A stretch of 64,000 bases of DNA from Chitinophagaceae bacterium (GCA_023957125.1 JAMLHL010000020.1:1-64000); one strand, 5' to 3'. Positions 53,843-63,073 are shown, counted from the first letter of the stretch. Notes: generated from the letters alone by a model not told the origin. Numbers and translations: made by a program.

Positions 53843-54676
53843 TTAGTAATCTCCCAGCGTTTCGGGCAATTGCTCCAGCGCTTTTTTCAACTGCTCGTCA
53901 TTGGGAGCTATCCCGTGCCACTCGTGATGTCCTTCCATAAAATCCACGCCTTTTCCCATGATAGTTCGCATCATTATAGCCACAGGTTTTTCCTTACCGC
54001 AAAGCGTTTTTGCCTGGTTTAAAACAGCGATCAGCGCGTCTATATCATTCCCATCCACCGGTAAGGTAGTCCAGCCAAAAGCTTCAAACTTATGACCGAT
54101 ATCTCCCAGGTCCATTACTTTCCGGGTAGGCCCGTCAATTTGCTGACCGTTCCAGTCTATGGTCGCGATCAGGTTGTCCACCTTATTATGAGCTGCAAAC
54201 ATAATGGCCTCCCAGTTTTGCCCCTCGTCCAGTTCACCATCTCCCTGCAGGGAAAACACCAACGTGTCATCATTATTCAGCTTTTTTGCCAGCGCCGCAC
54301 CAACAGCCACGCTTAATCCCTGTCCCAGCGAGCCAGAAGCAACCCGTATCCCGGGCAGATGCTCGTGGGTTGCCGGATGACCCTGGAGCCTGGAATTCAA
54401 TTGCCGGAAAGTAGCCAGCTCTTTTACCGGGAAGTAGCCCGCACGGGCCAAGGTAGCATAAAATACCGGTGAAATATGTCCATTGGACAGGAAAAACAGG
54501 TCTTCTCCCTTACCATCCATATTAAAAGCCGGATCATGACGCATCACCTCAAAATAAAGTGCGGTAAAAAAATCAGCGCACCCGAGCGAACCGCCGGGAT
54601 GCCCGCTCTGACATGCATGCACCATCCTGACGATGTCTCTTCTGATCTGCGTTGCTGTCTTTTTTAACTCTGGCAT
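53843..54676 (-). CDS. Transketolase, N-terminal subunit
   Basis: A 277-residue thiamine-diphosphate-binding half of a split transketolase. The ThDP motif begins GDGELDEGQNWEA and runs to the IDWNGQQIDG Asn. ACQSGHPGGSLGCAD carries the substrate His residues, and GSLGQGLSVAVG follows. Split transketolases are usually encoded as two adjacent genes; the C-terminal (pyrimidine and nucleotide-binding) partner is not here, and a repeat and leuD follow. Alone it would be inactive, so a partner should exist elsewhere. Confidence 0.94.
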   Translation of the reverse strand: MPELKKTATQIRRDIVRMVHACQSGHPGGSLGCADFFTALYFEVMRHDPAFNMDGKGEDLFFLSNGHISPVFYATLARAGYFPVKELATFRQLNSRLQGHPATHEHLPGIRVASGSLGQGLSVAVGAALAKKLNNDDTLVFSLQGDGELDEGQNWEAIMFAAHNKVDNLIATIDWNGQQIDGPTRKVMDLGDIGHKFEAFGWTTLPVDGNDIDALIAVLNQAKTLCGKEKPVAIMMRTIMGKGVDFMEGHHEWHGIAPNDEQLKKALEQLPETLGDY

Positions 54677-54699
54677 AATTTTTCGTTTTAAATTGGCGC

Positions 54700-54707
54700 C
54701 AAAGCTA
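54700..54707 (-). promoter_or_regulatory. Transketolase promoter -7 box
   Basis: TAGCTTTG on the minus strand, 23 bases before the ATG, with a TTG 23 bases further upstream. Confidence 0.5.
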
Positions 54708-54897
54708 TATTAAACTGCCGAATTGGACGGCAAGGAATCGTGTTTAAAAAAAATATAGTCGGAATCAACCATACTATCTCACGATACCAACCGTTTTATA
54801 TTATTAATACGTATAATTTATTGTGAAGTATTGATTCAATTAGAATTTATGCGTTCAAAATAATTGTCATATTTTCGCACCCTTAAAAGCGAACCGG

Positions 54898-56034
54898 ATG
54901 GAGATCATATTGATGGCAATGACATTAGCTTTTGTAATTACTTTTACTGCTATACCTGTAATCATTAACGTTTCCCAGATAAAAAAACTTTATGATCTGC
55001 CTAACGCGAGGAAAATCCATGCCCGGCCCATTCCATCGCTTGGCGGACTGGGTATATTCGCGGGCTTTATCATTGCCTGCCTTATGACCATTCCATTTAA
55101 AAATGCGCCTAATTTTCAATATTTTTTTGCCGCTGCGCTGGTTATCTTCTTCTTAGGGTTAAAAGACGATATCCTGATCCTGACTCCCATGAAAAAGATC
55201 ATCGGACAGATCATTGCGGCTTTCATCGTTATATACAAAGGCGGCATTGTGATCGGCAGCATGCACGGATTTCTTGGCGTAAATGAAATGCCCGGGATGA
55301 TCGGGATGATCCTAACCTACCTGACGATTGTGGTGATCATCAACTCCTTCAACCTCATAGATGGTGTTGACGGACTTGCAGGGGGATTGGGTATTTTCAC
55401 CACTTTGGCTTTTGGTATTTATTTTTACCTCGTGGGGCAGGTTAATTATGCCACGCTTGGCTTGGCTATGAGCGGCAGCCTGATGGCATTTTTAATTTTC
55501 AACCGTTCTCCCGCCCGTATCTTCATGGGCGATACGGGGTCGCTACTGATCGGCCTGGTCAATGCCATCCTGGCGATCCGTTTTATTAACATAGCCGACG
55601 CGCCGGGAACCGCCATACCATTCAATGCACCGCCGGCAATAGCGATCTCTTTGCTCATCATCCCGTTGTTTGATACGCTGCGGGTTTTCGCCATCCGTAT
55701 TTTTAACCGCCGGTCGCCTTTCAGTCCCGACAGAAATCATATTCATCACATCCTGCTGGACCGGGGAATGAGCCACTCCACGGTATGCCTCACATTAATC
55801 GCTGCGAATATTTTTTTTGTAGCGGCAACTTATTTCCTGAGCCCACTCAATATCAACCTCATCATCCCCATATTGCTGGGCGTTGCATTCGGCGGCTTTG
55901 CACTGGTATATTTCAGTAAGCCACAGATCAGGGTGGTGGTAAACAAAGATGCCAAAGACATTTTACATATCTCTTCCAACGGTTCCCAAATTATGCCTTT
56001 AACCACCTCTCCCAAAGCGGTAGAACAGAACTAA
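54898..56034 (+). CDS. Undecaprenyl-phosphate sugar-1-phosphate transferase, WecA/MraY family
   Basis: A 378-residue membrane enzyme with about ten helices, starting a lipid-linked glycan by moving GlcNAc-1-phosphate (or a similar sugar) onto undecaprenyl phosphate. Cytoplasmic loop motifs are visible: LGLKDDILILTPMKK (Asp pair), NSFNLIDGVDGLAGG, FMGDTGSLLIG, and the HIHH motif in DRNHIHHILLDRGMS that marks WecA/TagO rather than MraY. It is a candidate for the first step of the glycan worked on by the 10.5-17 kb genes (inference). The tail is short and cytoplasmic. Confidence 0.92.
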   Translation: MEIILMAMTLAFVITFTAIPVIINVSQIKKLYDLPNARKIHARPIPSLGGLGIFAGFIIACLMTIPFKNAPNFQYFFAAALVIFFLGLKDDILILTPMKKIIGQIIAAFIVIYKGGIVIGSMHGFLGVNEMPGMIGMILTYLTIVVIINSFNLIDGVDGLAGGLGIFTTLAFGIYFYLVGQVNYATLGLAMSGSLMAFLIFNRSPARIFMGDTGSLLIGLVNAILAIRFINIADAPGTAIPFNAPPAIAISLLIIPLFDTLRVFAIRIFNRRSPFSPDRNHIHHILLDRGMSHSTVCLTLIAANIFFVAATYFLSPLNINLIIPILLGVAFGGFALVYFSKPQIRVVVNKDAKDILHISSNGSQIMPLTTSPKAVEQN

Positions 56035-56073
56035 CATATTATTTTATTATTTATTTTTTTTAGCTTCATTCGT

Positions 56074-56081
56074 TAGCTTTG
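56074..56081 (+). promoter_or_regulatory. frr promoter -7 box
   Basis: TAGCTTTG, 23 bases before the frr ATG. Confidence 0.55.
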
Positions 56082-56104
56082 CAGCGCACCCAACGTTTTA
56101 ATTT

Positions 56105-56668
56105 ATGTCGGAAGATGTATCATTGGTTTTAGAACTTGCCGAAGATGGAATGAAAAAGGCCATCGGGCATCTGGAGTCCGAACTCCTTAAAATAAGGGCC
56201 GGAAGAGCCACTCCTCAAATGCTTGACGGGCTGGTAGTGGATTATTATGGAACGCCCACTCCTATCAACCAGGTAGGCAATATTTCGGTGGCTGATGCCA
56301 GAACCATCACCATCCAACCCTGGGAAAAAAACATGCTTCAGCCAATTGAACGTTGTATCATTGCCGCTAATATAGGTATCAACCCACAAAATGACGGCGC
56401 CATCATACGATTGTTTTTGCCACCCTTAACTGAGGAAAGACGGAGGGAGCTGGTGAAAAGAGTGAACGCCGAAGGAGAACAATCCAGGGTGGCCGTTCGC
56501 AGCATCCGCCGGGATGCTATAGAAGACATTAAAAAACTGCAGAAAAGCGGTTTAAGTGAGGATGAAGGCAAGGATGCGGAAAAAGAAATCCAGCAGTTAA
56601 CCACTAAATATATCGCTGCTGTTGATGCCGCCCTGGCCTCAAGGGAAAAAGAGATCATGGCTGTATAA
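56105..56668 (+). CDS. frr: Ribosome recycling factor
   Basis: A 187-residue protein that, with EF-G, splits post-termination ribosomes. It shows the family helices: HLESELLKIRAGRATPQMLDG with its conserved Arg pair, then VDYYGTPTPINQVGNI and PPLTEERRRELVKRVN. Length normal. It has its own promoter. A GGGAG/CTCCC hairpin just after the stop has no T-run. pyrH, a frequent neighbour, is not next to it. Confidence 0.97.
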   Translation: MSEDVSLVLELAEDGMKKAIGHLESELLKIRAGRATPQMLDGLVVDYYGTPTPINQVGNISVADARTITIQPWEKNMLQPIERCIIAANIGINPQNDGAIIRLFLPPLTEERRRELVKRVNAEGEQSRVAVRSIRRDAIEDIKKLQKSGLSEDEGKDAEKEIQQLTTKYIAAVDAALASREKEIMAV

Positions 56669-56973
56669 CCAGTTCCGGGGAGGGTCCGTCTCCCAGAAGC
56701 ACTTTTCACTTCCGGTGTATTATTTGTGAATAACTCCCCCTTGCGGTTAGTGGTGTTATCGTTTTTTCTAAGATATATTTGAACCGGTACCGAAAATAGG
56801 GCCCACCCGAAAATACCGTAGGGGCCATGCTGATAAAAACAATTTAATTTTTAATGGGGGGGTATCATCAAAATACAACCTTTTTATTCACAGGCACGAC
56901 CATTAATTGTTATTGAAATGGAAAAATTTCAAATGCTGTAAAACACTTTTTATAATCAAAAAAAATCAATGCT
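56669..56973 (+). other. Non-coding spacer between frr and mscL
   Basis: 305 bases with no ORF or RNA gene I can support. It contains the GGGAG/CTCCC hairpin after frr, a TATATTTG octamer near 56771-56780 that could be a promoter, and a run of seven G's in an AT-rich stretch near 56857. The mscL leader, if started at that octamer, would be about 190 bases. Confidence 0.4.
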
Positions 56974-57345
56974 ATGGGCTTAATTAAAGAATTCAAAGAA
57001 TTTGCTTTCAAGGGCAACGTTGTTGATCTGGCTGTTGCCGTGATCATCGGAGGCGCCTTTGGAACTATTGTCTCATCTCTGGTGGATGATGTAATTACCC
57101 CCTTGTTGCTTACCCCCGCCTTACAGGCCGCAAATGCGGAAAACCTCGACCAACTGATGTGGGGCGCGGTAAAATATGGTTCTTTCCTGTCGGCGGTTAT
57201 TAAGTTCCTGATCATTGCATTTATTCTTTTCCTGATCATCAAGGGTGTAAAAAGTTTTGAGAAAAAAGAAACGCCCCCGCCTCCTGCCGGTCCTTCATCC
57301 ACCGATCAATTGTTGATGGAAATCAGGGATGCATTAAAAAAATAA
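56974..57345 (+). CDS. mscL: Large-conductance mechanosensitive channel
   Basis: A 123-residue pentameric channel subunit that opens under membrane tension during osmotic downshock. The order is: an N-terminal amphipathic helix (GLIKEFKEFAFKGNVVDLAVAV, read in two parts), the first helix with GGAFGTIVSSLVDDVITPL, a periplasmic loop, the second helix (about 70-95) with FLIIAFILFLIIKG, and a basic/Pro linker to a C-terminal helix. Length normal. Confidence 0.96.
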   Translation: MGLIKEFKEFAFKGNVVDLAVAVIIGGAFGTIVSSLVDDVITPLLLTPALQAANAENLDQLMWGAVKYGSFLSAVIKFLIIAFILFLIIKGVKSFEKKETPPPPAGPSSTDQLLMEIRDALKK

Positions 57346-57378
57346 TTTTTTGTCATCCTTTTGATCACATTTTATTAC

Positions 57379-57412
57379 AATACCCGGAACTCACAGCATG
57401 TGTCCGGGTATT
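57379..57412 (+). terminator. Strong hairpin after mscL
   Basis: AATACCCGGA and TCCGGGTATT form ten perfect pairs, but only a weak T-rich stretch follows. A likely terminator or 3' stabiliser. Confidence 0.55.
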
Positions 57413-57442
57413 GATCTATTTATCTGTGCCAATCATTTTTAA

Positions 57443-57450
57443 TAATTTTG
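57443..57450 (+). promoter_or_regulatory. Promoter -7 box before the DUF3078 gene
   Basis: TAATTTTG, 18 bases before the ATG at 57469. The ORF's earlier TTG overlaps it and is rejected. Confidence 0.5.
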
Positions 57451-57468
57451 CGAAAAATTTTAAAACCC

Positions 57469-58422
57469 ATGAAAAAAATTTCATTCTTCGTTTTCCTGAT
57501 GTCCACAGCCTTCCTTTCCATCTCTTATGCCCAAGATCAGAATATACAGGATCTGAAAGCGGAAGCCGCAAAAAGCATAACCAAAGATCCCAATGACACC
57601 GCTAACCAGGTGTGGAAAAAAGGCGGATTATTCAGTATTAATATTAACCAGGGCGCCCTCAGCAACTGGGCGGCCGGTGGTGATAAATCCTCCTTATCCG
57701 TCGCCTCCCTGCTTAATCTTTATGCTTTTTATAAAAAAGACAGGCAAATCTGGGACAATACCTTAGACATCGCTTACGGCTTTGTAAATACCACCAGCCT
57801 GGGCAGCCGTAAAGCAGACGACCGGTTTGACTTTTTGTCCAAATATGGATATCAGTTCAGCAAAGACAGTTGGTATGCGAGCGCTTTGCTCAATTTCAGA
57901 ACCCAGTTTACAAAAGGGTACACTTACCCGGGAGACGATCCCAAGGTGCTTACTTCCAACTTTTTTTCCCCGGCCTATATCCTTGTTTCTCCCGGGGTTA
58001 CCTATCAGCCCAACAGCAATTTTTCTGTTTCCCTGTCGCCCGTTACAGGAAGATGGACCGTGGTTTCAGACAAAGTATTATCTGACGCCGGAGCATTTGG
58101 CGTAGATCCCGGGAAGACCATAAAAACAGAATTCGGCGCCTTCGGCACTGTCAATTACAAGGCCAATATCAGTGAAAACGCTTCCTACGCCGGGCGGCTG
58201 GATCTTTTTTCCAATTACCTGCACAATCCCCAGAACATAGACCTGTATATGACCAACATGCTGCTGGTGAAGGTAACCAAACTCATTACCGTAAGCCTTT
58301 CACTGGACATGATCTACGATGACGATGTGAAATCGGTAAATGCGGAAGGTAATCCTGCCGGACCGAAAGTTCAGCTTAAGGAACTGATGGGTATCGGCTT
58401 GTCTTATCGTTTTAAAAACTAA
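57469..58422 (+). CDS. DUF3078 outer-membrane protein
   Basis: A 317-residue protein with signal peptide (ending SYAQDQ). The family opening W-x-K-G-G-x-F-x-x-N is present as WKKGGLFSININQGALSNWAAGG. A barrel follows with alternating aromatic strands, ending in LSYRFKN with a terminal aromatic position. DUF3078 proteins are Bacteroidota-specific envelope proteins without known function. It is followed ten bases later by scpA, so probably co-transcribed. Confidence 0.88.
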   Translation: MKKISFFVFLMSTAFLSISYAQDQNIQDLKAEAAKSITKDPNDTANQVWKKGGLFSININQGALSNWAAGGDKSSLSVASLLNLYAFYKKDRQIWDNTLDIAYGFVNTTSLGSRKADDRFDFLSKYGYQFSKDSWYASALLNFRTQFTKGYTYPGDDPKVLTSNFFSPAYILVSPGVTYQPNSNFSVSLSPVTGRWTVVSDKVLSDAGAFGVDPGKTIKTEFGAFGTVNYKANISENASYAGRLDLFSNYLHNPQNIDLYMTNMLLVKVTKLITVSLSLDMIYDDDVKSVNAEGNPAGPKVQLKELMGIGLSYRFKN

Positions 58423-58432
58423 ATTCAAAGCT

Positions 58433-59215
58433 GTGAATACAGAATCGTATCAAATCAGGTTGCCGCAATTTGAAGGACCCTTCGACCTGCTGTTATTTTT
58501 CATCGAAAGGGATGAACTTGATATTTACGACATCCAGATCACCAGGATCATCAACGATTTTGTAAGCTATATGCACAGCATGGAAGAGCTCAGCATTGAA
58601 CTCAGCAGCGAGTTCATTCTGTTCGTTTCCACCCTGATGCGTATCAAGGCAAAAATGCTGCTGCCCAGAAAGGAATTAGACGAGCAGGGCAATGAAATAG
58701 ACCCTCGCCAGGAACTGGTGGACAAATTGCTGGAATACAAGCGGTTCAAAGAGGCTTCTACGAAAATGGCGGAAATGGAAGCGGTACGCATGCTCATGGT
58801 AAAGAGAGGTAATATTCAAAAAGAAATGATCCAGGTGGGGCAGGAAGCCGGTGAAGGAACAGAGATACAGACCATCACCCTGTTTAAGCTGATGAAAGCC
58901 TTTGAACGGGTGATGCAGCGCGTACACGACCGCAACCACAAACCGCAGCACGTAGTTTATAATTATAACTACACTATGGAAGACAGCAGGGAATATATGC
59001 TGGACATGGTGCACAGGCAGAAAACAGTAACCTTTGAAAAAATATTTGAAGTTTGCGAAAACCGCATCCACGCGATATTTTTCTTTCTTTCCATGCTCGA
59101 ATTGATACAGCAGAAATACATGCACGTCATCACCGGCGAAGGCAGAAACAATTTTATTGTAGAGTGGAATGAAAACCGGGAGGAACTGCTGGCGGAAGAG
59201 GAAAACGCTGAATGA
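58433..59215 (+). CDS. scpA: Segregation and condensation protein ScpA
   Basis: A 260-residue kleisin linking SMC heads in chromosome condensation. The conserved N-terminus FEGPFDLLLFFIERDELDIYDI is visible in parts (FEGPFDLLLFF, DELDIYDIQI), and the C-terminal winged-helix region includes TVTFEKIFEVCENR and FFLSMLELIQQKY. The start codon is GTG. scpB, commonly adjacent, is not found next to it. Ten bases after the DUF3078 gene. Confidence 0.93.
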   Translation: MNTESYQIRLPQFEGPFDLLLFFIERDELDIYDIQITRIINDFVSYMHSMEELSIELSSEFILFVSTLMRIKAKMLLPRKELDEQGNEIDPRQELVDKLLEYKRFKEASTKMAEMEAVRMLMVKRGNIQKEMIQVGQEAGEGTEIQTITLFKLMKAFERVMQRVHDRNHKPQHVVYNYNYTMEDSREYMLDMVHRQKTVTFEKIFEVCENRIHAIFFFLSMLELIQQKYMHVITGEGRNNFIVEWNENREELLAEEENAE

Positions 59216-59281
59216 TATCGCCACTCATTCCATCATCCGGCGCCTGACGGGATGCTGAAGGGAAACAACTAAATCAGCCGC

Positions 59282-59326
59282 GGATGCACGAATGGGATTT
59301 CAAAATCCTTTTATATTCATGCATCC
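59282..59326. repeat. Nested imperfect inverted repeat
   Basis: GGATGCACGAAT and ATTCATGCATCC pair with one mismatch and enclose an inner GGATTT/AAATCC stem. It lies in the 243-base gap between scpA and the dsbD-like gene. No T-run of note, so not a clear terminator. Confidence 0.6.
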
Positions 59327-59356
59327 ATAGCAGGTTCCTCCTTTGAGCAACCCGGC

Positions 59357-59391
59357 TTATGCGGTGTTATCTAGCAGACAACACCGCATAA
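59357..59391. promoter_or_regulatory. Perfect 12-bp inverted repeat before the dsbD-like gene
   Basis: TTATGCGGTGTT and AACACCGCATAA are exact complements around 11 bases. The right arm ends at the position expected for the -33 box of the promoter at 59415, so it could be an operator. No T-run on either strand. Confidence 0.5.
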
Positions 59392-59414
59392 CTTCCAACA
59401 TAAAGTGTAACCAT

Positions 59415-59422
59415 TACCTTTG
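59415..59422 (+). promoter_or_regulatory. dsbD-like gene promoter -7 box
   Basis: TACCTTTG, 36 bases before the ATG at 59459. It overlaps the upstream end of the open frame and so fixes the internal start. Confidence 0.6.
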
Positions 59423-59458
59423 CAGCATATTATTACACTCCAATGGTTGCAATATTGT

Positions 59459-61399
59459 ATGACACATAAATTTTTATTTTTTCCTGTCTTTCTCCTGACC
59501 CTTTTTTGCAGCGCCCAGGAAAATCCCCTGCAGTGGGAAGTGAGCAGCAGTAAGCACAACGACAGTTCCTATACCCTGGTTGTGAAAGCAGTGCTGGCAG
59601 AAAAATGGCATATCTATGCAGATTCCGTTGCCAACCTTGACCTGGCTGGTTTACACCTTACCTGGGATGACGATGACGTACAAAAAGAAGGTCCACCAAC
59701 TGCCTCTCCGAAAGCATCCTCCTTTGACGATCCCATATTTGACAACAAAACACTTAACGTTTATACGGGTGGTTTTACCTTTAGCCAGAAAGTACTGATC
59801 CGGGGGATGGTTCCGGGTTCCCTAAAAATACAATTATCGGGCTTCGCTTCCAACAATGAAGAATTTCTTCCCCTTGAGGGCAGCCAAACCGTGCATTTTG
59901 AAGGCGGCGTTTCAACCGCCTCCGCCAGCCAGATCAAACTGCCCGGGGTGGATCTGAAAAATCCCGCCGCTCCCTGCGGAGATGAAACACAATCCGGGCA
60001 AGGACTCCTTACTGTTTTCTTGCTGGGATTCGTAGGCGGGATCATCGCCTTACTTACGCCCTGCGTCTTCCCCATGATCCCGGTTACGGTTTCTTTTTTC
60101 ACCAACAGAGCTTCCAACCGGCAACAAGCCATCCGGAACGGCCTACTTTACGGCTTCTTTATCTTCCTGATCTATGTGTTGGCCAGTATTCCTTTCCACA
60201 TCATCGGAAATGTGCAACCCGAAATATTTAATAATATTTCCACCAATGCCTGGCTGAATGTTTTCTTCTTCGCTGTCTTCATTTTCTTCGCGATCTCCTT
60301 TTTCGGTTATTTTGAAATAACACTGCCTTCGTCCATAGCAGGCAAGGCGGATGCCAAAAGTAACCTGAGCAGTATCACGGGCATCTTCTTTATGGCTTTA
60401 ACGCTGGTGATCGTTTCCTTTTCCTGCACGGGGGTAATTTTAGGTACCCTGCTGGTAGGCACCGCCTCCGAAGGCGCCTGGTCGCTCACCAGCGGAATGG
60501 CGGGCTTTGGCACCTCCCTGGCGCTGCCCTTCGCGCTTTTCGCCATGTTCCCCAACTGGTTAAAATCACTGCCCAAAAGCGGCGGATGGCTGGATACCGT
60601 AAAAAAGATCCTGGCCTTCATAGAGCTGGCATTGGCCTTCAAATTCCTTTCCAATGCCGATCTGGTGGAACACTGGGGTTTGTTAAAACGCGAGGTGTTT
60701 ATGGGTATCTGGCTATTGATCTCCGTAGGATTGGGTTGCTATCTCTTTGGCTGGTTGCGGTTACCACACGATCATAAAGGACAAAAAATATCCCTTACCC
60801 GGAAGGTACTGGGTATCCTGGCTTTTCTTTTTGCCTTATATCTGGCGCCCGGGCTTACGTCCACACCTTATGCCAACCTGAAGCTCCTGAGTGGATTCCC
60901 TCCGCCTCTCAGCTATAGCATTTACGGCAATGCAAACATCCGGGGAAAAGGCGTGGAGGCGCATGCCACCAACAATTTTGAAGAAGCGGTACAACTTGCT
61001 TTCCGGCAAAATAAGCCGATCCTTATTGATTTCACCGGGTGGGCCTGCGTTAACTGCCGCAAAATGGAAGAACAGGTTTGGACCCGCCCTGAAATATCCT
61101 CCCTGCTCCGGGATAAATTCATCCTGGTATCGCTTTATGTTGACGATCGAAAGAAACTCCCCCCCTCCGGCAGGTTTACCTACACCTTTGCCGATGGAAA
61201 AGAGAAGGACATCGAAACCATCGGCGATAAATGGGCCACCTTCCAGACTGAAAACTTCGGAAAATCCACCCAGCCTTTGTACGTGATTATAAGTCCTTCC
61301 GGAGAGTTGATGACCCATCCGCTGGGTTACACCCCCAATGCAAAAGAGTATGAAGACTGGCTGAATTGCGGCTTGCAGGCATATAGTGCAAATCAATAA
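59459..61399 (+). CDS. Thiol:disulfide interchange protein, DsbD-like
   Basis: A 646-residue protein that carries electrons from cytoplasmic thioredoxin to envelope thiol reductases. A signal peptide (ending FCSAQ) precedes an N-terminal beta domain (about 20-165), then a CcdA/DsbD eight-helix domain (about 185-480). That domain carries conserved Cys in LTPCVFPMIPVTVSFF and VSFSCTGVILGTLL. A C-terminal thioredoxin domain has CVNC in DFTGWACVNCRKMEEQVW. Likely clients here are the TlpA lipoprotein at 47880 and similar proteins. The N-terminal domain lacks an obvious Cys pair, as in many Bacteroidota forms. Confidence 0.93.
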   Translation: MTHKFLFFPVFLLTLFCSAQENPLQWEVSSSKHNDSSYTLVVKAVLAEKWHIYADSVANLDLAGLHLTWDDDDVQKEGPPTASPKASSFDDPIFDNKTLNVYTGGFTFSQKVLIRGMVPGSLKIQLSGFASNNEEFLPLEGSQTVHFEGGVSTASASQIKLPGVDLKNPAAPCGDETQSGQGLLTVFLLGFVGGIIALLTPCVFPMIPVTVSFFTNRASNRQQAIRNGLLYGFFIFLIYVLASIPFHIIGNVQPEIFNNISTNAWLNVFFFAVFIFFAISFFGYFEITLPSSIAGKADAKSNLSSITGIFFMALTLVIVSFSCTGVILGTLLVGTASEGAWSLTSGMAGFGTSLALPFALFAMFPNWLKSLPKSGGWLDTVKKILAFIELALAFKFLSNADLVEHWGLLKREVFMGIWLLISVGLGCYLFGWLRLPHDHKGQKISLTRKVLGILAFLFALYLAPGLTSTPYANLKLLSGFPPPLSYSIYGNANIRGKGVEAHATNNFEEAVQLAFRQNKPILIDFTGWACVNCRKMEEQVWTRPEISSLLRDKFILVSLYVDDRKKLPPSGRFTYTFADGKEKDIETIGDKWATFQTENFGKSTQPLYVIISPSGELMTHPLGYTPNAKEYEDWLNCGLQAYSANQ

Positions 61400-61435
61400 A
61401 ATCATCTATATTTAGTTTTCTAAAACCATGAATGT

Positions 61436-63040
61436 ATGCCCATCCGAATGACCGATGATCCCGGCGACCGGGAAGAACAATTTAATGACGCCGGGGGAGA
61501 ACGGCAAAGCAGAGGGGGCTCGGGGGGCGGATTAATAGCACTCTTGCCGCTGCTTTTGCGCATTTTCGGGATTAAGGGTATCCTGGTGATAGCGGCAATC
61601 GGGATCGGAGGCTACTTTTTACTCGGGCCGGGCGGCTGTGGAAACATAATGAGCCAGGCAGGACAATTGGCTACCGGTGGCATCCTTGATCCGCAACAAT
61701 TTCAAAAAGCCAGTATTTACGAAGCCCTTGAAGATGATAATACAAAAAATCCGCTGCCGGAGGCTGCTAACCTGCAACAATATGCGCCGCAGGTGGGCAA
61801 CCAGGGGGAACAGGGAAGTTGCGTGGCGTGGAGCAGCGCATACGCGGCAAGAACGATCCTGGAGGCCTCGCGCACGGGGCAAAAACCCGACGATGTAAAA
61901 TTCAGCCCTTCCTTTTTATACAACCAGATTGGACTGCAGGGCTGCCAGGGCTCCTATATTTTAAGAGCGATGGAATACATGACCCGGCAGGGCTCATTAC
62001 CATACGAACAATTTCCCTACACCGACCAGGATTGCAGCCGGCAGCCATCAGGCACATTGATCCAACAGGCGGAACAATTCAGGATGCGGGGATTTAACCG
62101 GCTGACCCAAGGCAACAACACAGACGTATTAGACGTACGCGCCATCAAAGAAAACCTGGCCCAGGGAGCCCCGGTAGTAATTGGAATGATGGTGGGAGAA
62201 AGCTATATGCAGCCTATGTTGGGTAAAGACGTATGGATACCCGAACCGGGAGACGCGGGGATGATGGGATTCGGAGGTCATGCGCAATGTGTGGTGGGAT
62301 ATGATGATACCCAATACGGGGGCTCCTTCCTGATCATGAACAGCTGGGGACCGGAATGGGGCAACAATGGTTTTGCCTGGGTAAGGTATCCGGATTTTAA
62401 ACGGTATGTAAAAGAAGCATACGGGCTGGAACCTATGACTAAAACCGCCGAAGCCTCCAGTCCTGTTCTGACCTGCGAAATTGGCCTGGTGGAAGTGCAG
62501 TATGATGGCAAAAAAACGAGCCCTAAAGGCTATATTCCCCTGCATAAAAACAGTGGTGATAACCGTTTTGAAACGCTTGCGCCGGTTGACACCGGAACCC
62601 GGTTTAAAATGGAGGTGAAAAACAACAGCGAATGTTATACCTATATCTTCGGCAAAGAAACCGACGGTACCAGTTATACTTTGTTCCCATATCCCGAAGC
62701 GTCCAATCCTTCTGCCACCAGGTATTCTCCTTTCTGCGGCATTACCGGCTACCGGCTTTTTCCAAAAGACAAAAGTATGACACCCGACAGCACCGGCGTA
62801 AAGGATGTAATAGCCATCATAGTCAGCAAGCAGCCCATAGACTGGTATAAACTGAACCAGGAAATCAGCAAGCAGCCCCAAACCGACTTTGCCTATAGGC
62901 TCAACCATACGCTTCAACAGCAAACTGCACCCCATATACAATATCAGAGTACGGCGGCGGGGACCATTAAACTGGAAGGGCTGGTAACCACCGGTCAGTT
63001 AGCCTTCTGTATAGTGGAAATCAACAAACAAAAATCCTAA
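61436..63040 (+). CDS. Membrane-anchored papain-like (C1) protein with DUF4384-like tail
   Basis: A 534-residue protein. A hydrophilic Gly/Arg/Asp-rich N-terminus (1-32) resembling that of YpfJ-type metallopeptidases precedes one transmembrane stretch (about 33-63). The papain-like domain (about 105-330) has Cys-129 in QGSCVAW, His-282 in GGHAQCVVGYDD, and Asn-302 in MNSWGPEWG, so the catalytic triad is complete. A beta-rich tail (about 345-534) resembles DUF4384 (SYTLFPYP, KDVIAIIVSKQPIDW). There is no typical prodomain. Probably faces the periplasm; substrate unknown. Starts 36 bases after the dsbD-like gene, so co-transcription is likely. Confidence 0.85.
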   Translation: MPIRMTDDPGDREEQFNDAGGERQSRGGSGGGLIALLPLLLRIFGIKGILVIAAIGIGGYFLLGPGGCGNIMSQAGQLATGGILDPQQFQKASIYEALEDDNTKNPLPEAANLQQYAPQVGNQGEQGSCVAWSSAYAARTILEASRTGQKPDDVKFSPSFLYNQIGLQGCQGSYILRAMEYMTRQGSLPYEQFPYTDQDCSRQPSGTLIQQAEQFRMRGFNRLTQGNNTDVLDVRAIKENLAQGAPVVIGMMVGESYMQPMLGKDVWIPEPGDAGMMGFGGHAQCVVGYDDTQYGGSFLIMNSWGPEWGNNGFAWVRYPDFKRYVKEAYGLEPMTKTAEASSPVLTCEIGLVEVQYDGKKTSPKGYIPLHKNSGDNRFETLAPVDTGTRFKMEVKNNSECYTYIFGKETDGTSYTLFPYPEASNPSATRYSPFCGITGYRLFPKDKSMTPDSTGVKDVIAIIVSKQPIDWYKLNQEISKQPQTDFAYRLNHTLQQQTAPHIQYQSTAAGTIKLEGLVTTGQLAFCIVEINKQKS

Positions 63041-63073
63041 AAACGATTTTTATTCTTTACCCAAACTTACCAT

